Counted from the stretch's first letter, positions 45,123 to 56,109 are shown. The stretch is 64,000 nt of DNA from Lactifluus volemus (GCA_022376515.1 WTXI01000080.1:1-64000), one strand, 5' to 3'. Numbers and translations: made by a program. The notes: generated by a model from the sequence alone, not told the origin.

Positions 45123-46617
45123 ATGCCTGTACCGCCTCTAAGCCCTCTCTCACCTCTCAGCGTACTCTCTTCTTCACCTGTTACTCCCGCTATGTCAAAC
45201 GCTGGCACGCCCAACACACCCCAGACTCCCTCTCGCAAGGTGTATAACCCTATCTTCAAGGAGTTGAAGAGGAGTCTTTGCAATGCAACGTTCATCGGGT
45301 CATTTGTGGGTGAAGGCCTTCCGCTGAAGCCAGTCCCATAGTAAGTCCAAGTTATCTTCCTACATGTGCATATGTACTTACACTTCAATACTACAGCCCT
45401 GAGGAGCCCAGTGGCGAGCGCGTCGCTGTGCATGATCTCAGCGCATACCACCAGAGGCGTTGTTGGGATATGCCGATGTGCTTCTGTGGGCTTCTCACTG
45501 GTAAAGACCATCCTGCCCGGTTTCATGTGCCGAAGTCTCTTCAGAGCCCCAACTACGGACGCCCTAGCATTATGTGTTCTACCTCGAGCTGCTCATACTG
45601 GGGTGAGCTATTGTACAAGCCATTTGACCACTTCACTTACATTCTTTCCCAACAGTTGACTTGGAGAAGTTCATATTAGCGAATCCTAACACACCGCGAT
45701 GCATCTATCCTCTTCGAGATGGTAAGTACAATCATCACAAATTAAGTATCTCACCAGATGATGCCTTTAGGGCTACGCTTGACTGCAAAGCAACTGTTGG
45801 GCTCACCTGATCCAGATGGGGAAGATCCCTACCCATGCGAAACACCTAGAAAGAATGGTCAGTGACAATTATACTTACAGTGGATCATCTCTAATCACAC
45901 CCGTGCAGCTACTCACCTCGAGACTAAGGAGGAGGAAACGACGCCAACGATAACCAGTTCTCAGCTGCCCCAGGTTGAGGCTGAGGTGCTGCGACCATCT
46001 CAGGCCGGGTCTAGTTCCTACTCTGCGATCGGAAGGTCTGACATGGAGCTGTTGGACTATGGGACACAGGCACGAAATTGTGAGTCCAAATTAATGAACA
46101 GAAACATCGAGAGTGCTTACAGTAGTATGCCCCAACAGTTCCCATCCCAGATGTCTTCACCACTACGAACTCTTTGCAACAGAATCTCGAAGCTGCGTTG
46201 AGGCCTGTAGATGTTGACAGCGCCCGGGCATTGCTCCTGACGATCTTCGACCCCACCTGCCCAGGCATTTCGATCACAGAGTTTCTGCGTGTCGTCAGTC
46301 AGTGCCCTGTTTGCCACTTGTTGACATCGTCCAGTTTGATACACGCGCATCATTGCCCATCTCCCAGTGGGTCCGGTGAGCCCCAGGACACCAAGCGAGG
46401 TGGGGCCCAATACAACACCCGTAAACGCCGTATCATAGCAGTCCCGTCGTCAAGTGCCATTGGTATGGCACAACGAAACGATACTGGAGGCAGCCAAAAT
46501 AAACGGAGAGCGTTAACCCGAGATCCCACAGTCTTCATGTCTTCCGAGACAAAACCCGTATGCGAAACCTCACCAGAGCCGGTAGTCGTAATCGAGATCT
46601 CTTCAGATGAGGATTAG
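45123..46617 (+). CDS. GRF-like and UBZ4-like zinc finger protein with SUMO-interaction-like tail
   Basis: Six exons (45123-45340, 45397-45602, 45656-45721, 45771-45857, 45909-46079, 46139-46617), all GT-AG and in phase, 408 residues. Residues about 98-146 form a GRF-type zinc finger: MCFCGLLTGKDHPARF, SPNYGRPSIMC, CSYWVDLEKF (C-x-C-G, N-x-G-R, C...C-x-x-W). Residues 305-322 read CPVCHLLTSSSLIHAHHC, a C-x2-C-x9-H-x3-C pattern like Rad18-type UBZ4 ubiquitin-binding fingers. A basic stretch (TRKRR, QNKRRAL) follows, and the protein ends PEPVVVIEISSDED, a hydrophobic core plus acidic run typical of SUMO-interaction motifs. GRF fingers bind single-stranded DNA in several repair and topology enzymes. 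A nuclear DNA-damage or SUMO/ubiquitin adaptor role is inference. Divergent from MED14. Confidence 0.8.
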
Positions 46618-46904
46618 TGACCCTGAGATCAGTGTTATACCAGCGCTGTACTTAGCAAACAAAGTCTCGCACGATACCTAAATTAATTATATCAGTGTTG
46701 GTCCATACAAATATGCGAAATGAAACATACCTTTGTTTGTAGTGTTTCCTGCCTGCACGCCATCGGGACTTAAGTGGCGTGAATAGACAGTAAAGTGGCG
46801 AGTACCATGAGAGCCCACATCAAACAGCACAAATCAAATGGATTGAGTAGAAAGCAAAAACGTCCAATTAGAAACAAAATATGCGTTTCAAAGTATGCAG
46901 CGAA

Positions 46905-48949
46905 TCAGAAAGGTCCAAAAGGTCCTGTCGCAAATTTCTTTCTGTGCCTCGAGCAACAGGGCCCAGCAAGTATAGGGGGATGTAATAGGAAGGAAGGGTA
47001 GTAGCCGAGACGCGTAATAAATGTGTGGATGAAAAAAGTGAGGAGATGCACTGCGAGCTTGTAAAAGTCCTTCTGTGAAAGTTTGTTGATACCCATGGTC
47101 CTGACGTCCGTAAAACTACCCCAATCCCACGCATCAAACCCATCCCATTCCATTACCACTTCCCTCAGGCAGCGCAGCCAAGTTCTCCATGCCGTCTTAT
47201 CCTCAAAGAAGCCCGACTTGACGCCGCCATTCCGGATTGGGCCCCACATGTCGGTCATGCCGTCGACGGAAGACAATCGCCCCCCATAATCCCATCGCTT
47301 TGCTTGATCCAGTGGAAACTGGAGGCGATCCATTTCCCTGATCTCTTCCAGCGCATGATTCAAGTTGAGATGGTAGAGGATGGTCTGACGGACATCGACG
47401 TCATCCGCAGTATCCATCTCAACTTCACAGTTGCAAGCGAGAAGTGAAGTGGGATCGGCCCCATGTTCAGTAATGGCGGTATTCGTTGTCTCAGTAAAAC
47501 ACAGGGGCCCGCCGTAGATCCAGAACTTGGTGGGGTCGTAACTTGATGTACGCGAGGGGTCATTGGAATCTGGCTTGGGCCACATGGACTTCCAATAGGT
47601 GTGACCTAAAATGGACCTCCACTCCGCCGTAGTAAGGCCAGGGAGTCCATCCACTGTACGCATTGAAAGTTCACGGCGCAGAAGGAGATAGTGGTAGTAG
47701 AATGTCCGCTGGTTCTCTTCCTTAGCACCCCAAAAGAGGTGGAGTGGCGGGAATGCAAAGCGGCGTGGTGACTGTGCCTGGGCCATATGTAAGGGATTGA
47801 CATAAAACATGGCTCGATCCCATATCTCCTGTCGTTTGGGGAACCAGACCGGCGCAGAATCTACAACCTTGCTGCGGCGCAGCTCCAGGTTGTTGGATGA
47901 GTGGGGTTGAGCAGCTTGCCACATTTTAGCCCGCTTTGCGCTCCGGCCGTCTATGAGAAAGACATAAGTGTGAGCAGCAGGTGATGAAGCGATACAAACT
48001 AACCTTCATCATGGTGCTGATTTTCCACTTTCTCCAAGCGTCGCTTGTGGCCCTCCGTCGGGTTGAAGGAGTCCAAGCGATCAGCATATCCCCGAGCAGC
48101 GGTCTCAAATTCAGCAAGACTATTTTCCACGTGCGGGGGATAGTACCAGTGTGGGAGGGAGTGGAGCAGTGGTCGAAGCGTCATCGGTTCTGTCTTTGAC
48201 AGGGAGCGGGGTGACAGTTGAATCCGCTTCCGAGGATCCAAAGAGTAGGTGGCAGAGGGGATGAGGAGGAAGGAAGCAACAGACCACTGCACATGCCTAG
48301 CATAACGTTCTTCGTCATAGAATATTGCACCCCGCGTGGGTGCACGAAAAGGGGGTCTAGATTCTTCTGCCTTGAAGTCCACCCACCAATCGGCAAAGGC
48401 AAAGAGTTCGATGAGAGAACGCTGGGCATTCCTGAAGACTTCCACAAAGTCTCGCCAAGCGTCAAATTCGCGTTCGAGACGATCGACGACCTCAAAGGCC
48501 CGGGCGTAAGCTTTTCGCGGATGCTGGACAGATGAGAGGCAAGGGGAAGATCTAATTTCATGGAATGGCATCTCTACCGCCGCCTTGGCACCTTCCAACT
48601 TGGCTCTGAGGTCATCCAGCACCTCAGGCTGAACGAGATGAGTGTTGGTTTTCGATACGTGAGGCCTCCACATCTTCTTGTCCACCGCACAACGAAGGAT
48701 GTCACGGGGGGGGTTGCGAGGGGGGAGCCGAATCCATGGGAGATAAGGAAATTCAGGGTGAAAAGGCTGCGGGTAGAGCGTCCATTCATGCTCGGCCCAC
48801 AAGCCATCCACCCTGACAACAGGAGCGGTCCGCGGCGGGGGAGAGGGGATGGAGTCAACGTTGGCGGCCAGCATGACATGGCCCGGACGCCAGTCATCGG
48901 CAGAAGCCCAGAACTCGTAGGGTACAGACGGGGGTTGAGGAGAAGACAT
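46905..48949 (-). CDS. Large Agaricomycete protein of unknown function
   Basis: Two exons, 48004-48949 and 46905-47950, joined over a 53-nt GT-AG intron, 663 residues. Conserved blocks: PSVPYEFWASADDWRPGHVM, EFPYLPWIRLPP, FRNAQRSLIELFAFADWWVD, PPFRAPTRGAIFYDEERYAR, PMTLRPLLHSLPHWYYPP, ETAARGYADRLDSFNPTEGH. Then, in exon 2, SPRRFALPP-like FAFPPLHLFWGA, GLTTAEWRSILGHTYWKSMW, DVDVRQTILYHLNLNHALEE and FFIHTFITRLGYYPSFLL. Such proteins are abundant in mushroom-forming fungi; no function is established and no catalytic motif was seen. Intact. Tail-to-tail with the GRF-finger gene. A tandem duplication lies just upstream of its start. Confidence 0.85.
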
Positions 48950-48967
48950 GAGAATACTGCTCTTGGT

Positions 48968-49160
48968 TTCAGCCTAGCGATCGCACAAAGTGTCGACGAA
49001 CACATACCGTGAAATAATATATGCAGTTGTAGCGAGGAAAATTTTGACGTGGTGAAGATACTACTTTGCTTTCAGCCTAGCAGTCGCACAAAGCATTCAC
49101 GAACACTTACCGTGAAAAAAAAAAAGGCAGTCGTAGCAAGGTAATTTTTGACGCAGTGCA
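48968..49160. repeat. Tandem duplication of about 103 bp
   Basis: TTCAGCCTAGC at 48968 recurs at 49071 and both copies continue similarly (TCGCACAAAG, ACGAACAC, TACCGTGAAA, GCAGTYGTAGC, TTTTGACG). The copies differ by several substitutions and an A run. They lie within 20-210 bp upstream of the gene starting at 48949. Confidence 0.8.
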
Positions 49161-49184
49161 GGACCCGAGGGGGAAGATCGAAGG

Positions 49185-49562
49185 ACTTGGAGACGCAAGA
49201 CGGAAAGAGGGGGTGCAACAAATGATCCACCCCGAAGTCACCAGACAACGTGTCAAGGCAACTCAAGAGTAGTCCCGTGCGGACTGTGTGAACCGTGAGA
49301 CGTGTTGAAGACTTGGAGACGCAAGACGGAAAAAGGGGGTGCAACAAATGATCCACCCCGAAGTCACCAGACAACGTGTCAAGGCAACTCAAGAGTAGTC
49401 CCGTGCGGACTGTGTGAACCGTGAGACGTGTTGAAGACTTGAAGACGCAGGACGGAAAGAGGGGGTGCAACAAATGATCCACCCCGAAGTCACCAGACAA
49501 CGTGTCAAGGCAACTCGAGAGCAGTTCCGTGCGGACTGTGTGAACCGTGAGATGTGTCGAAA
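49185..49562. repeat. Tandem array, three 126-bp units
   Basis: Units start at 49185, 49311 and 49437 (ACTTGGAGACGCAAGACGG). They are nearly identical, the third slightly diverged. Since 126 is a multiple of three, the minus strand stays open with a 42-residue repeat, which is not in itself evidence of a gene. Confidence 0.92.
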
Positions 49563-49713
49563 TTGCAAGTGTTACGGAGAGGGGCAGGGTGACGTGAATT
49601 ATGAAATGAAGGACAACTTGAAGTCGAAGAGTTGCAGGTGCGGGAGGAGGAAAAGGGATTGAAATGACGATGTGAAGTGCTGTACGACTTAACGTTTGAA
49701 ATTTTGAACGTCT

Positions 49714-49827
49714 GAACATTCGAACATTCGAACATTCGAACTCCGCTTGAGCCGCGACCGTGAGATAGCTGGGGCAATGTTATCCACGCTATGACGGAAC
49801 TAATATTATCCACGCTATGACGGAACT
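49714..49827. repeat. Short tandem and direct repeats between the two arrays
   Basis: GAACATTC repeated about three times (49714-49740), and a 22-bp phrase containing ATCCACGCTATGACGGAAC present twice (49780-49801 and 49806-49827). Confidence 0.8.
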
Positions 49828-49859
49828 TCTCGCCTTCATGTCTATCTCTTCACTTAGTC

Positions 49860-50250
49860 GGAGTCCACTCTTCTGTACGATGTCCTTCCGCACAGCTTCC
49901 ATCTCGAGCAGTCACGACTCGTTGTCAGACTGCCTCGGGTGGAAAGCCTGTTGCACCCCCTCCCCTAGCTGGAAGCCTCGACGATGCACACACAAGTTCC
50001 CGCTCACTTGGCCACGTTCGCACAGCGCCTATTCCGAGCAATCTTGGCGAGTTGTCTGATTGTCTTGAATAGAATGTCTGTTGCACCCCACCTCCCTACC
50101 CCTATCCCCGGACGCCTCGAGGACAGCAGGACAAGTCACACTTCCCACGTCTGCACGGCGCCATCTGAGGGCAGCTTCGACACATTGTCTGGCTGTCTAG
50201 GAGGGATGTCTGTTGCCCACTCCCTCTCTCCTTCGCGGTCTCTCTACATT
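49860..50250. repeat. Diverged units related to the 126-bp array, opposite orientation
   Basis: Three degenerate units carry the phrase GTTGTCxGxCTG...TGTTGCACCCC (near 49920-49965, 50045-50090 and 50175-50220). It resembles the reverse complement of the 126-bp unit (CGTTGTCTGGTGACTTCGGG...TTGTTGCACCCC). The arrays thus face each other across about 300 bp. Confidence 0.55.
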
Positions 50251-50307
50251 TCGGACAAGTATCAAAAGAAACCTTTTCTGGGTATATTTGCGGTATGTAT
50301 TCCTCCT

Positions 50308-50331
50308 TCCTCCTCCTCCTCCTCCTCCTCC
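50308..50331. repeat. TCC microsatellite
   Basis: About eight TCC triplets, just downstream of the MULE transposase stop. Confidence 0.8.
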
Positions 50332-50983
50332 GTATCGCATAACCCTTTGATCATTTCAGAACGTCTTGCGTGACTTTTTGCGTATTTGCTTGACCTCTGG
50401 GGAAGGGGGGAGTGGCCTGATTTTCCTTTGTGGGGTTGTGACGCGCTGGACCTCTTTTGTTTCAGGGTTTCGGGTATCGTAAGTCTCCGTTTCGACTTTC
50501 TGTTGAGACTTGATCTTGAGTTGATTGTGCACCTTTTGCATGATCGTTTCAAGGGTTTGAACGTCGTCTGTCCTCTCGATTGTCGCCAATTCACAGATAT
50601 TCGTGTGGATGTCGTACAACCTCGGGATAACGGCTTTGATATCGAACGCGAGGCGCTGATTGAGTTGGGTAGTAACGCCAAGTATATTGCTTCTTTGCTA
50701 ATCCATCTTTAGAATCAGTTCAACCCTGGTAAGATCGGGGAGGACTACCTGTGACATATCATCATCGTGGCACGCATCATCGCCACTCTCGGCGTCGTCC
50801 TGTGGGCCATCAACATCGGAGTCCGTATCGACCGAGCGCATTTGAGCCGCAATTTCAAATTCCGAGTTCAGGAGGGTTGGTACGTTCCCAAATTCCATTT
50901 CTAGCGGTATTTCCGGGAGGGCTGATGGTACCATAGTAGGTGGTGGCGTTGGGTTTGCATAGCCGTTGGGATATAGGCTCATA

Positions 50984-51009
50984 CATCAGGAAAATGTCAT
51001 ATTTGCTTA
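50984..51009 (+). repeat. Left terminal inverted repeat of the nested element
   Basis: CATCAGGAAAATGTCATATT continuing TGCTTA, inverted at 52998-53023. Confidence 0.85.
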
Positions 51010-52217
51010 CGCTAATTAATGGTGCTTACTTTGCTTAATGGTCTTAATTATGGTCTTCTGCTTAATAAAAAATTTCTGTTTTTTGGTTTAAGCACGTTAA
51101 GCACATTAATCATATTAATCCACACTCAGCACAACTAAGCAAATTTTAATATGACCAATAATGAAAATCAAGCAAACTTTAATCACACTAAGTAAACCAG
51201 TAGTTTAAGCAAACTAAGAGAATTTTAAGAGGCTTTTAATCATGCTAAGCAAATTGAAGTATTTTATGTAATTTAATTAAAGTCCGAAAAATATGCAAAG
51301 TCATGAAATTTTCACTAAGTCGTTCCCATGCACCAACCACGTGCATCTTTGTTTGTTCTTATTTGCACGATGTTGATTTTCGTGCGTTTTCGTGCCAAGT
51401 CTTCTGTCCCTCCCTCCCCTCTGTCGTCGTCGCCCCCGTGTTGAGGACTCCGCTGTTGTCACCACGGCTGGCTCACCGTCTGGCGCTGCCACACGTCTTG
51501 CCCTCTCTCCTTGCCGTCTCCGTGGCCTCTGTCGCCACCGCTCGCCGCCTTGCGCTGCCACAAGCCTCAGCGTCCCCGCGTTCTCTTTGCCACCGCATTT
51601 CCCCCCCCTTTTTTTCCCCCGCGCAAACGCGTCTCAATGCTGCTTCCTCTGCCTCTGCCTCTGCCTCTGCCTCCACCGCGTCATCCTCTGCCTCCTGCGC
51701 CTGCGCCGCGTCCACGCCCTCGCCTCCTTCGCATCGCTTCCTCCTGGAACCACTGGGCTGGGCTGCGAGGGGTCCACGGCGCACGCTGCCTGCGCCGCGC
51801 CTTCTGCGCCACCTCTCCGGTATGTTGTACGCCACCTCGCCCCAACGCTTCCTGACCCTTTTTTTTTGTTCGCCTTCACCTCTGCCTCCGCCTCCTCCTG
51901 TGGCGCCGCCTCCCCTGCCTGCACCACCCCTCCTGCGCCTTCTGCGCACTTCCGTCCCCTCCGCCGTCCCCGCGCCTCCTCCTGCCCCTCCCGCGGCATT
52001 TCCTGGGCTTCCCGCGCCCCGTGCCTCCTCCCTTGGCCCTCGCCTCCTCCCGCGCCTCCGCCACCGCCACCGCCTCCTCGTTGGATCGCGTTGGAGTCTG
52101 GCGGGCGCATTTCCCGGTTGCAGGCCATCGAGCTGGCCTCTATCAATCTCAGGAAGCTCTTGTGTCGCAACGGAAACAAAGGAAAATCTGAGCTGGTAGC
52201 CACACCCGCCCGTTGTG

Positions 52218-52610
52218 TCACGACTTTACCCATATCTCGCCGATTACATCCCACTCTTTCAGCACTACAGGAGGGTCACTCATACTTTGCCTCTCAGGGG
52301 ACGCTTCTTCTGCACCATCTACCTGGTCTTCCAAGAGCAACACTCTCAGCCCACCGATGGACACAAACCCGGTCCTGAGCGGAGCGTACTCGAGTTCGAA
52401 ATCCCAGAACCCTTCTCCCCTTTTCGTCGTTCCGCCCGTCGTCGCTGCCTCCACACCACCAACCCTTCCATCGTCCCTTTTTTTGTCCCGGTCACCGCTG
52501 CTGTTAATCGAAGAATCGGAGGGGGTAGGAACGGCGAGCGTGATGGGCGGCACCAGCAGCGTCGACGCACCGAGGAAACGCATTGCACCGCGTAGCTTTA
52601 AGTTTTCGTG
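52218..52610 (-). pseudogene. Captured exon resembling the TRAPPC13 C-terminus
   Basis: Inside the nested element the minus strand reads ENLKLRGAMRFLGASTLLVP, PITLAVPTPSDSS, then after a Ser/Gly-rich loop WDFELEYAPLRTGFVSIGGL, RVLLLEDQ and VVLKEWDVIGEIWVKS before TGA at 52218-52220. The pattern (PLRxGFxxxGGLRxLLxED ... LREWDVxxEVWV) is what I associate with the last beta-sandwich of fungal TRAPPC13 (DUF974) proteins of the TRAPP trafficking complex; this is from memory only. The rest of the gene is absent. A competing plus-strand frame (52213-52611) is less protein-like. Confidence 0.45.
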
Positions 52611-52997
52611 ACACTTCTCATCTCCGGGCGTGATCGGCTCTGGTGGGGGGAGGAGATTACTAGTCTTAGATATTCATGTTGTAGTTTTACTCCAATATAT
52701 AATTTTGATGCCTATAAAATTGTGTGATTGAAAATTTCAAATGGATTGAAAATATCAAATTGTGATGAAAATTTCAAATTAGTTAAAAATGTGAAAGGTG
52801 CTTAATGTTACTTAGATCTTGCTTAATTAGCTTAATTAAGCAGAATGCACTTAATTAAGCAGAATGAGCTTAATTCAGCAACGGGCTTGTCTTACGGTGC
52901 TTAATCAAGGTAGCTTAACTTGTGCTTAATTCTTCTTAATGCTCGCTTAACCTGCTTAATGATGACATTAAGCACACTAATCACACTTTAAGCACGT

Positions 52998-53023
52998 TAA
53001 GCAAATATGACGTTTTCCTGATG
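52998..53023 (-). repeat. Right terminal inverted repeat of the nested element
   Basis: Inverse of 50984-51009 with a T/C difference, followed by TA. Confidence 0.85.
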
Positions 53024-55527
53024 TAGAAACAGGTTGAGTAGGTGGATCAACTCGGTCTTCGAGGACAGCGTGCTTATCCTGTGCCTCCTGCAGAGATGCA
53101 GGAAATTTGTCAACGCAGGTTACCTGTCGTATCTCCATCTGATAGCGGACATGTCGTCGCAGTGCCCGCAGGTGCTTGCATGCTCCCCCACGCTTCAGCC
53201 AGTCAGGGCAGGTACACGTGGCGGTGCCCTCTAAATTGTAGGTGAGCCAATACCGCTCATGTGATGGATCATCAGGATTGCTTGATGATGTTGCGCAGGT
53301 TGCCCAGACCTCGGTTGGGTGGCTACTAGGAATTATCAAGAGTTGCCTTCCTTGAAGGATCCCGGTGGCCAGACCATCTCGGCGAATGTCCTCTTCAAAC
53401 CACAAAAATGGCGCTGATGTGTTGTTGGTGAGCGTCCCCCCAGACTCACACTTCCTCGACGGCATTACACCCCCGGCGGCGGTGGCAAATCGAGCAGCTT
53501 TCCATGCATCTGCATTATCTCGTTGACGGACCTGAGCGTATAGATAGGGTAGGATGTGTCGGACAAGATGAAAAACCAGGACGTCGAACCGAAGCCGGTT
53601 TCCGGAGTGCTGCCATTGAGGCAAGTACTTCTTCTTGATTATCCTATTGAGAACCTCTAGGTGATTTGTCGTCGGGAGCACTCCCTCGACGGGGATTCCA
53701 AGGCGTGATGCCGCTTTGATTCGTCCATGGAGCGACCAGGACTGCCATAGCTCCTCTTTCATCCAGTAATTGCACAGGTACGTCAGGTATGTCATACTTC
53801 CATTAATGGTTATCATGCTACTGTCATCAACCACTAGGCTGAGCAAGTGGCTGCGTTCTGTGTGGATGAGCGACATGGCACTTTGATAAGTGGTGCTGCG
53901 TAGTAAACTTATGTTAAGGTAAGTGTTATGGCTATCCGCATATGCCCATGAGAAAGACCTGACTTACGACAACTCTAGACTCCGCAGGCGCTCAATAACA
54001 TGCGCACTCAGGGAACTGTCCCTCTTCAGCATAGCTTGCCGCTTGTTAGACCAACATTGCCGCATGTGGAACTTGCACAGCAAGAGCACTATGGAAGGCC
54101 AGGTGTATGTCAAAGCGCCTCGCTCCTTGACATCAGTGTCTGTGATGGCCACTCGTGGCTCAAACACGCGGTTCCTAGCTGACTCACGGGAAGACAGCCA
54201 ATCTTTCCAGGTTTTGAGAAGGTGAGTGAGAACTTGCATGTCGTATCCGGCATGAGTTGCAAGGACCCCCGCAGGCGCAGAAAACAGAAACATCGCGACG
54301 GGTAAGCCTTTCCCCTGGTGATCTAACCCCATTGCGATCCAAAGTAGCAGTCTTGATGAGGAGACACCAAATGTACCATCGAGGATGAGCTGTGAGTCGT
54401 GGACATAGGACCACGCTGCGTCCTCCATCTCCTTTGTTGATATAAACACTTCAAATCGATCGCTGTGCTGGACTCTTGCGCTGTAGTGGAATACAGATTT
54501 AGCAATGTCTTTATTGAAGTCAGGAGAGTGGGGATTCATCCAGTTATGAACGTTATCTTCTGCGTGCTTCATGATATTGATCCCTTGAGATCTATAATGC
54601 AGGACATATAGATGTCGGAAATCTGTTTTTTGGAGGTTAAATCGATAGTTTGCCTGGGATGGGTGAGTTGATTGCTGATCGCGATACTCTTGCTGATGGC
54701 ACATGTCTAGGTTTCGTCTTTGAATGGCGGTGATACTGCAATCGAGATATAATGAGCTTATCTCGATGCAATTGTATTTGGTACGTACTTGGCTCCTTCC
54801 TTCAGTTGTTCTAATGCAACTTCGAAAACATGAGGATGTAGTGGTACGGGTGGCAGTCGCTTCATTATGCCAGTTTGGCATCCGAGATTATGCTCGAAGT
54901 AGCCGATAATGCGACCTATCCGACCCGATGATATCTCATATGTGACGTCGGCGTGAGCCAAGCATCCGGTGAAGTCGTATGGTGCACATCGTGTCGTTGT
55001 GAGTTGATGTGATTTCTTTTGTTTAGCTTCCTGACGAGCTTCAGTGTTGTACCCACAACTGCTATAGGGGGACAATTGATGATGTTCCATTAATTATGCA
55101 AGTGCGTAAATAAAGTACCATTGGAATAGTATGCGCGCAGCTTTGCCCTTCTTTGATTCCCAATTTAATGACCAGACTTTCATCCAGTGTCGCTCAAGCT
55201 GCTTCAAACTCCCTTCATCAAGGCCATTACGGGAAAGTAGGTCATTTGCTGATGTTTGTGAAGTAGTGCCGTCCGAGAATGTCTGACGGATGACCAGCCC
55301 TTCATCGTGAAGTCTTTGTATCGCTTGGGCTTGTGTCGCATTACACCAAAGACTCTGAATGGATACCTACATGTGTATAGCCGTGTAAGAACCATTTGTC
55401 ATGTATACGCGTTATTATGACACACCTTGACATTATCACGCCATGAATCCCCTATAATGGGCTGAGTGTCTGGCATGATGGCTACGAGGGTAGGGGGGAC
55501 TTCACACAGGTGAGATAACGTAGACAT

Positions 55528-56109
55528 GGGACGGCAAAAGGGTTGGCCAGGGGTCAAGGGCCTGGATTGCGTGAAAAAATGGCTAACGGAATAATGCATG
55601 AAATATCCCGATCCCCGACAGAATGGATTAACTTGGCAATGATACACGGCAGTTGGACAAAGCCAAGGCTACCTGCCCTTAAGCACCCATGTGGTTGCTG
55701 CTGCACAAACGCCGTCATCGCCATAGAGGCATTTATTTAGTGTCAGCATTGAAGTCGGAAGACTGCTTGATGTGTACTCATCCGCTACACCCACATGTTC
55801 TAAATGTCAAAATATGACATGCCCGGTTGCTAAACACTTTGTAAATACGATAGAGAATGTAGATATTTCAATTTTCTTTCCTCAGATCGCGCCCCAACTC
55901 CCGACATCTGTCCTATTTTGGGTGGCGGCGGGAGGCGCTTCTCGCAAGCGTTACATGGAGTGACCCATACGTAAGCTTTCCTTTCTTGGTCTGTGGGCGC
56001 TTGGTGTGACGGTGTGATCTTATATAAGCTTTCCTCATTTGGTAACAGTTTTTGTTACCGCTGACCATCCCCCTTTTTAGCGGACAACAAATAAACTTGG
56101 TCAATACAA
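55528..56109. other. Intergenic region
   Basis: No gene seen. Includes GTTTTTGTTACCGCTGACC (about 56050-56070), an inverted match to sequence near 44745. Probably promoter DNA of the former SCY1-like gene and the 5' flank of the MULE gene. Confidence 0.4.

Larger units (their letters stand above)
50984..53023. mobile_element. TA-flanked TIR element inside the MULE gene
   Basis: 2,040 bp. Left end CATCAGGAAAATGTCATATT and right end the inverse with one difference (CATCAGGAAAACGTCATATT), flanked by TA on both sides (50982-50983, 53024-53025). About 300 bp at each end is AT-rich and packed with GCTTAA/TTAAGC motifs in both orientations, the layout of subterminal transposase-binding sites. The centre (51400-52610) is strongly C/T-rich on the plus strand and holds a coding-like fragment. 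No transposase was found, so it is non-autonomous. TA duplication suggests a Tc1/mariner-like or related enzyme, but the ends do not match a superfamily I can name. Confidence 0.85.
50356..55527 (-). pseudogene. MULE transposase with SWIM finger, split by a nested element
   Basis: Read leftward from ATG at 55527: exons 55426-55527, 55119-55366, 55061-54789, 54735-53968, 53895-53024, then the nested element, then 50981-50749 and 50697-50356. All introns are GT-AG and all phases agree. Seen: an N-terminal zinc-binding-like region (CAPYDFTGCLAHADVTYE), the MULE transposase core (LILDGTFGVSSSRLLLWIAM with the first catalytic Asp, VAITDTDVKERGAL with the second, then LLLCKFHMRQCW), and a SWIM finger near 53200 (CTCPDWLKRGGACKH). 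A long acidic and helical tail follows. The 2,040-bp insertion after GTTTCTA replaces the tail by about ten foreign residues and a stop; removing it and one TA keeps the frame. The tail intron at 50698-50748 (51 nt) removes an apparent TAG. The protein would bind element ends and cut DNA. MULE terminal repeats were not identified. Confidence 0.82.

Noticed and set aside
49185..49562. Regular repeats considered as a CRISPR-like array
   Set aside because: Units are contiguous 126-bp tandem repeats without unique spacers, in a eukaryotic genome.
49072..49719. 215-codon minus-strand ORF with 42-residue repeats
   Set aside because: The open frame is explained by the 126-bp tandem repeat (a multiple of three); no start context or conserved domain.
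50698..50700. In-frame TAG in the MULE transposase tail
   Set aside because: A 51-nt intron with GTAGTC donor, CTGAT branch-like motif and TTAG acceptor (50698-50748) removes it in phase.
51303..52378. Two long overlapping plus-strand ORFs (298 and 328 codons) rich in Pro, Ser, Arg and Leu
   Set aside because: They stem from C/T-rich low-complexity DNA inside a transposon; several frames on both strands stay open and none shows a domain.
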